NCBI GenBank assembly: GCA_963934855.1
Contig: CAWWAC010000004.1
Coordinates: forward strand, 1 to 64,000
Direction: 5' to 3'
From: MAG-120531 sp963934855
Lineage (GTDB): Bacteria > Bacteroidota > Bacteroidia > Flavobacteriales > Flavobacteriaceae
Length of the DNA stretch: 64,000 nucleotides
The position numbers and the translations under genes are program-made. Of the stretch, positions 61,104 through 64,000 are shown piece after piece. How positions within the stretch are numbered: position 1 is the stretch's first letter; every line of letters starts with the position of its first letter. The notes under the pieces were generated by a model, which worked only from the letters and a program-made list of their open reading frames with translations, was not told the DNA's origin and did not search any database.

Positions 61104-61180
61104 AGGTAATTCTTATTACGCAGGCAAAAATAAACAATATATCTGTCATTACGGAAGCTAAAAAGGCTAAAAAAACAATA

Positions 61181-61208
61181 ATATTTACTATGCATGCATA
61201 GTAAATAT
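61181..61208. promoter_or_regulatory. Perfect 28-bp palindrome between pdhB and etfB (likely operator)
   Basis: ATATTTACTATGCA (61181-61194) is followed directly by its exact inverse complement (61195-61208). It overlaps the expected -33 region of the etfB promoter (candidate -7 TACCTTAG at 61221-61228). Length and symmetry suit a homodimeric repressor such as a TetR-family protein. No regulator gene is in the window. Confidence 0.7.
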
Positions 61209-61257
61209 AGAAATTTTTCTTACCTTAGTTGCTCAGAACTTTAAGCACTTATTTAAA

Positions 61258-62004
61258 ATGAAAATACTTGTATGCATTAGTAATGTGCCAGACACTACTT
61301 CTAAAATTAACTTTACAGAAAACAATACAAAATTTGATCCAACGGGGGTTCAGTTTGTGATTAATCCCAATGATGAATTTGGACTCACAAGAGCCATGTG
61401 GTTTAAAGAAAAACAAGGGGCTTCTGTTTCAGTAGTAACTGTAGGAGATGCATCAGTAGAGCCTACTTTAAGAAAAGCATTAGCTATTGGAGCAGATGAA
61501 GGTTATAGAATAGACGCACTTCCTACAGATGGTTTTTTTGTAGCTCAGGAATTGGCTGCTCTGGTAAAGGAAGTAGGATTTGACCTCATTATAGCAGGAA
61601 GAGAGTCTATAGACTACAATGGAGGGATGGTGCCCGGTATGTTGGCCCATTTATTAGACTTTAACTATGTGACCAACTGTATAGATTTAAAAATAGAAGG
61701 CCCAGAGATCACCGCCATTAGAGAAATAGACGGAGGAAAGGAAACCTTAAGCACCCAATTACCTTTGGTGATTGGTGGTCAAAAAGGATTGGTAGAGGAG
61801 AGTGACTTGAGAATTCCAAATATGAGAGGAATCATGACGGCCAGACAAAAACAGCTTCATATAAAAGCGGCTACTACTTCTGAAAATCTTACAAATGACC
61901 AACAGTTTTCTAAACCAGAAGCTAAAGGAACGGTTACTATGGTGGACGCTTCAGATTTAGATACTTTAATTTCATTGCTACACAACGAGGCCAAGGTGCT
62001 TTAA
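61258..62004 (+). CDS. etfB: Electron transfer flavoprotein, beta subunit
   Basis: 248 residues. Starts M-K-I-L-V-C-I-S-N-V-P-D-T, the usual EtfB opening, with G-R-E-S-I-D-Y-N-G-G and the AMP-binding V-T-V-G-D-A segment. The I-P-N-M-R-G-I-M-T-A-R-Q block in the C-terminal arm is the partner-recognition loop of the family. With EtfA it carries electrons from acyl-CoA dehydrogenases to ETF:quinone oxidoreductase. 22 bp before etfA. Confidence 0.95.
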   Translation: MKILVCISNVPDTTSKINFTENNTKFDPTGVQFVINPNDEFGLTRAMWFKEKQGASVSVVTVGDASVEPTLRKALAIGADEGYRIDALPTDGFFVAQELAALVKEVGFDLIIAGRESIDYNGGMVPGMLAHLLDFNYVTNCIDLKIEGPEITAIREIDGGKETLSTQLPLVIGGQKGLVEESDLRIPNMRGIMTARQKQLHIKAATTSENLTNDQQFSKPEAKGTVTMVDASDLDTLISLLHNEAKVL

Positions 62005-62026
62005 ATCTTTAACACTAAAAAAAATT

Positions 62027-62995
62027 ATGCCAGTACTTATATATACAGAAACCGAGAAAGGAAACTTTAAAAAAAATGCCTTTGAAGTAGCCTCTTATGG
62101 GGTGGCTTTGGCTAAACAACTTGGTACTTCTAGTGTGGCTATTGCATTTAACCCAACAAATGCCGCCCTACTTAATGATTATGGGTTAGACCAAATTATG
62201 GTTGTTAATCAAGACAATCTTCAAGGTTTTAACGCCAAAGCATACGCAGCCACTATTAGTGAGGCTGCACTAAAAATAGGGGCCGCTTTGGTGGTAGTGA
62301 GTAGCAGTGCAGATAGCAAATACGCAAGCCCTATATTGGCTGCCAGTTTAAAAGCTAGCTATGCGCCCAATGTAGTATCACTTCCAGAGAGCATGGATCC
62401 ATTTACTGTTAAGAGAACCGCTTTTAGCAACAAAGGCTTTGCTCATACAGTACTTTTGTCTGGTGTAAAAATGATTGGAGTGGCAAACAATACCTTTGGC
62501 GCACACCCAACAGAGGGGAATGCCGTTATTGAAAACTTTAGCCCTAGCTTAGATACAAGTATCTTTAGCACTAAAGCCACCTCTGTAGACAAGGTAGCAG
62601 GAAAAGCCACCATTGCAGACGCAGACGTAGTAGTTTCTGCAGGGAGGGGATTGAAAGGCCCTGAAAATTGGGGAATGATTGAAGAGTTAGCAAGCGTGTT
62701 AGGCGCTGCCACTGCCTGTTCTAAACCAGTATCTGATCTAGGCTGGAGACCACACGGAGAACACGTGGGACAGACAGGAAAACCAGTAGCTACTAACTTG
62801 TATATTGCCATTGGAATTTCTGGGGCCATTCAACATTTAGCAGGCGTGAGTGCCTCCAAGGTAAAAGTAGTAATTAATACAGACCCTGAAGCACCTTTCT
62901 TTAAAGCTGCAGATTACGGAGTGGTCGGAGACGCCTTTGTAGTGGTTCCACAACTCATAGAAAAATTAAAAGTTTTTAAAGCGGCTAACGCTTAA
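62027..62995 (+). CDS. etfA: Electron transfer flavoprotein, alpha subunit
   Basis: 322 residues. The C-terminal FAD domain has the signature V-V-S-A-G-R-G-L-K-G-P-E-N-W, P-V-S-D-L-G-W, Q-V-G-like H-V-G-Q-T-G-K and Y-I-A-I-G-I-S-G-A-I-Q-H-L-A-G. It binds FAD and forms the heterodimer with EtfB. Followed by a terminator, so etfBA is a two-gene operon. Confidence 0.96.
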   Translation: MPVLIYTETEKGNFKKNAFEVASYGVALAKQLGTSSVAIAFNPTNAALLNDYGLDQIMVVNQDNLQGFNAKAYAATISEAALKIGAALVVVSSSADSKYASPILAASLKASYAPNVVSLPESMDPFTVKRTAFSNKGFAHTVLLSGVKMIGVANNTFGAHPTEGNAVIENFSPSLDTSIFSTKATSVDKVAGKATIADADVVVSAGRGLKGPENWGMIEELASVLGAATACSKPVSDLGWRPHGEHVGQTGKPVATNLYIAIGISGAIQHLAGVSASKVKVVINTDPEAPFFKAADYGVVGDAFVVVPQLIEKLKVFKAANA

Positions 62996-63038
62996 ATTTT
63001 CATAAATTGCTGCCCTTAAACCGGGCCAGTCATACAAA

Positions 63039-63069
63039 GGCTAATTATTTTATTAATTGGCCTTTTTTT
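63039..63069 (+). terminator. Terminator after etfBA
   Basis: GGCTAATTA (63039-63047) and TAATTGGCC (63054-63062) pair over 9 bp with one G-U wobble; seven T residues follow (63063-63069). Confidence 0.8.
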
Positions 63070-63083
63070 ATGACCTTTAGACT

Positions 63084-63689
63084 ATGACACTCATACCGTT
63101 AAAAATAAAAGGAATCTCTTACAGCCAGACCCAAAACGGGGCTTACGCACTGATTCTCAATGAAATTGATGGCGAGCGAAAACTACCCATAGTCATTGGA
63201 GCTTTTGAGGCCCAATCTATAGCCATAGCTTTAGAAAAAGAGATTAGTCCCCCAAGACCCCTGACCCATGATTTGTTTAAAAATTTTGCTAGCCATTATG
63301 AGATAGGAATAAAAAAAGTGATCATTCACCGTTTGGTAGATGGTGTTTTTTATGCCAATATTGTATGCGAATCTAAGGGGGAAGAAACCATATTTGATGC
63401 CAGAACTAGTGACGCAATTGCCTTAGCGTTACGCTTTAATGCACCCATTTTTACCTATGAAAGTATTCTAAGCAGAGCTGGAATTCATCTTTCAATCAAA
63501 GAAATACCTTCTCAAGAAATAGGCCACACCCCTATGACAAAAAAAAACACAGAGCCAAGCAGCTCCGTTAATAAATCACTACATTCATTAGACCTTAAAG
63601 GACTAGAAACTGAATTAGAAAAAGCGGTCATAGAAGAAGACTACGAGAAAGCCGCTGGAATTAGAGACGAAATATCTAAAAGAAATTAA
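63084..63689 (+). CDS. DUF151 bifunctional nuclease-family protein with C-terminal UVR motif
   Basis: 201 residues. N-terminal DUF151 domain (~1-135): L-P-I-V-I-G-A-F-E-A-Q-S-I-A and the D-A-R-T-S-D-A-I-A-L-A-L-R block. C-terminal ~30 residues form a UvrB/UvrC-type helical hairpin (L-E-K-A-V-I-E-E-D-Y-E-K-A-A). Plant and some bacterial relatives show DNase/RNase activity; the role in Bacteroidota is not settled. A low-complexity linker joins the parts. The nucleoside transporter gene starts one base after its stop. Confidence 0.9.
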   Translation: MTLIPLKIKGISYSQTQNGAYALILNEIDGERKLPIVIGAFEAQSIAIALEKEISPPRPLTHDLFKNFASHYEIGIKKVIIHRLVDGVFYANIVCESKGEETIFDARTSDAIALALRFNAPIFTYESILSRAGIHLSIKEIPSQEIGHTPMTKKNTEPSSSVNKSLHSLDLKGLETELEKAVIEEDYEKAAGIRDEISKRN

Positions 63690-63690
63690 G

Positions 63691-64000
63691 ATGTCCATAG
63701 TTAGTTTTAAATCCTTCCTCGTTTTAGCATTTATATGTCTTTTTCCAGTCACCAGCCTTTTGGCCGCAGAGTTAGTACCCAATGAACTAGTGACGGTTCA
63801 AATCATTCCAAATAGTTCTTTTTCTATCACAAGCTTATGGAAAGGGATATTAGGAATGATTTTTCTTGTTGGAATATCATATGCCTTTTCCTCCAACAGA
63901 AAAGCCATTAGTTGGAAAATGGTAGGAATTGGACTTAGCATACAAATAGTATTAGCTATTGGAATTTTAAAGATTTCCCTTATTCAAAAAGGATTTAGTT
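63691..64000 (+). CDS. Concentrative nucleoside transporter (NupC/CNT family), N-terminal part
   Basis: 103 residues before the window ends; the frame remains open. An N-terminal signal-like hydrophobic segment is followed by a second segment with L-W-K-G-I-L-G-M-I-F-L-V-G-I and the F-S-S-N-R-K-A-I-S-W-K motif that opens the CNT fold. CNT proteins import nucleosides with Na+ or H+. It likely shares a transcript with the DUF151 gene, the stop and start being separated by one base. Confidence 0.85.
   Translation, partial: MSIVSFKSFLVLAFICLFPVTSLLAAELVPNELVTVQIIPNSSFSITSLWKGILGMIFLVGISYAFSSNRKAISWKMVGIGLSIQIVLAIGILKISLIQKGFS

Noticed and set aside
1..64000. CRISPR arrays, insertion sequences, prophage genes, tRNA or rRNA genes
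   Set aside because: No regularly spaced repeats, transposase or phage proteins, or tRNA-like cloverleaf sequences were seen in the short intergenic gaps.

Overview
The window is an AT-rich stretch of a Bacteroidota chromosome, most likely from the family Flavobacteriaceae. The evidence is a SusC/SusD pair at the left edge, a GLPGLI-family protein beside a carboxypeptidase-regulatory/beta-barrel receptor, a DUF5686 remnant, a PafA-type phosphatase, a MetX-aspartokinase-homoserine dehydrogenase fusion, repeated TAnnTTTG promoter boxes and the near absence of Shine-Dalgarno sequences. It is dense core-genome DNA. I found no phage, insertion sequence, CRISPR array, tRNA or rRNA.

Layout. 1-2900: the end of a SusC/SusD nutrient-uptake pair and an unknown secreted protein. 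2955-5004: rlmB and rarA. 5056-10957, minus strand: adk, obg, mpl, radC, a polysaccharide-deacetylase-like gene and a HAD nucleotidase. 11102-15085, plus: purK, purE and an M3 peptidase. 15150-16403, minus: a rhodanese and a UbiA-like membrane protein. 16544-21923, plus: gcvP, a KAS III enzyme, a methyltransferase and a GT2. Then pafA (minus), an MlaE/MlaF-type lipid ABC pair (plus), manC and sprT (minus), and pirin (plus).

27993-38832 is one long minus-strand run. It starts with an aromatic amino acid operon (prephenate dehydratase, aminotransferase, prephenate dehydrogenase, DAHP synthase-chorismate mutase). It continues through a DUF2807 protein, rsgA, dtd, a MazG-like enzyme and aroA, and ends with queA, rlmN and an SDR. 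The aromatic operon is headed by an apparent transcription attenuator: a 24-codon leader peptide with the run YFFYFYF, a hairpin over those codons, a 7-bp antiterminator and a GC-rich terminator ending 8 nt before the first gene.

39125-51526 is a methionine/SAM regulon. metY, a MetX-AK-HSDH fusion, metZ-like, metH and metF form one minus-strand operon behind a clear SAM-I riboswitch. metK next door sits behind what looks like a SAM-II riboswitch with an inserted hairpin. Two structurally unrelated SAM sensors would thus act on adjacent units: one on methionine synthesis and one on SAM synthesis.

51595-64000 holds a beta-barrel receptor plus GLPGLI protein, a deoxynucleoside kinase, a GreA/B-C-like protein, hppA and ppa, a decayed DUF5686 gene, a 2-oxoacid dehydrogenase E1 beta gene, etfB-etfA behind a perfect 28-bp palindrome, a DUF151 nuclease-like gene and the start of a nucleoside transporter.

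The strongest material for follow-up is the Phe/Tyr attenuator, the paired SAM riboswitches, the trifunctional Met/Thr enzyme, the etf palindrome and the DUF5686 pseudogene.
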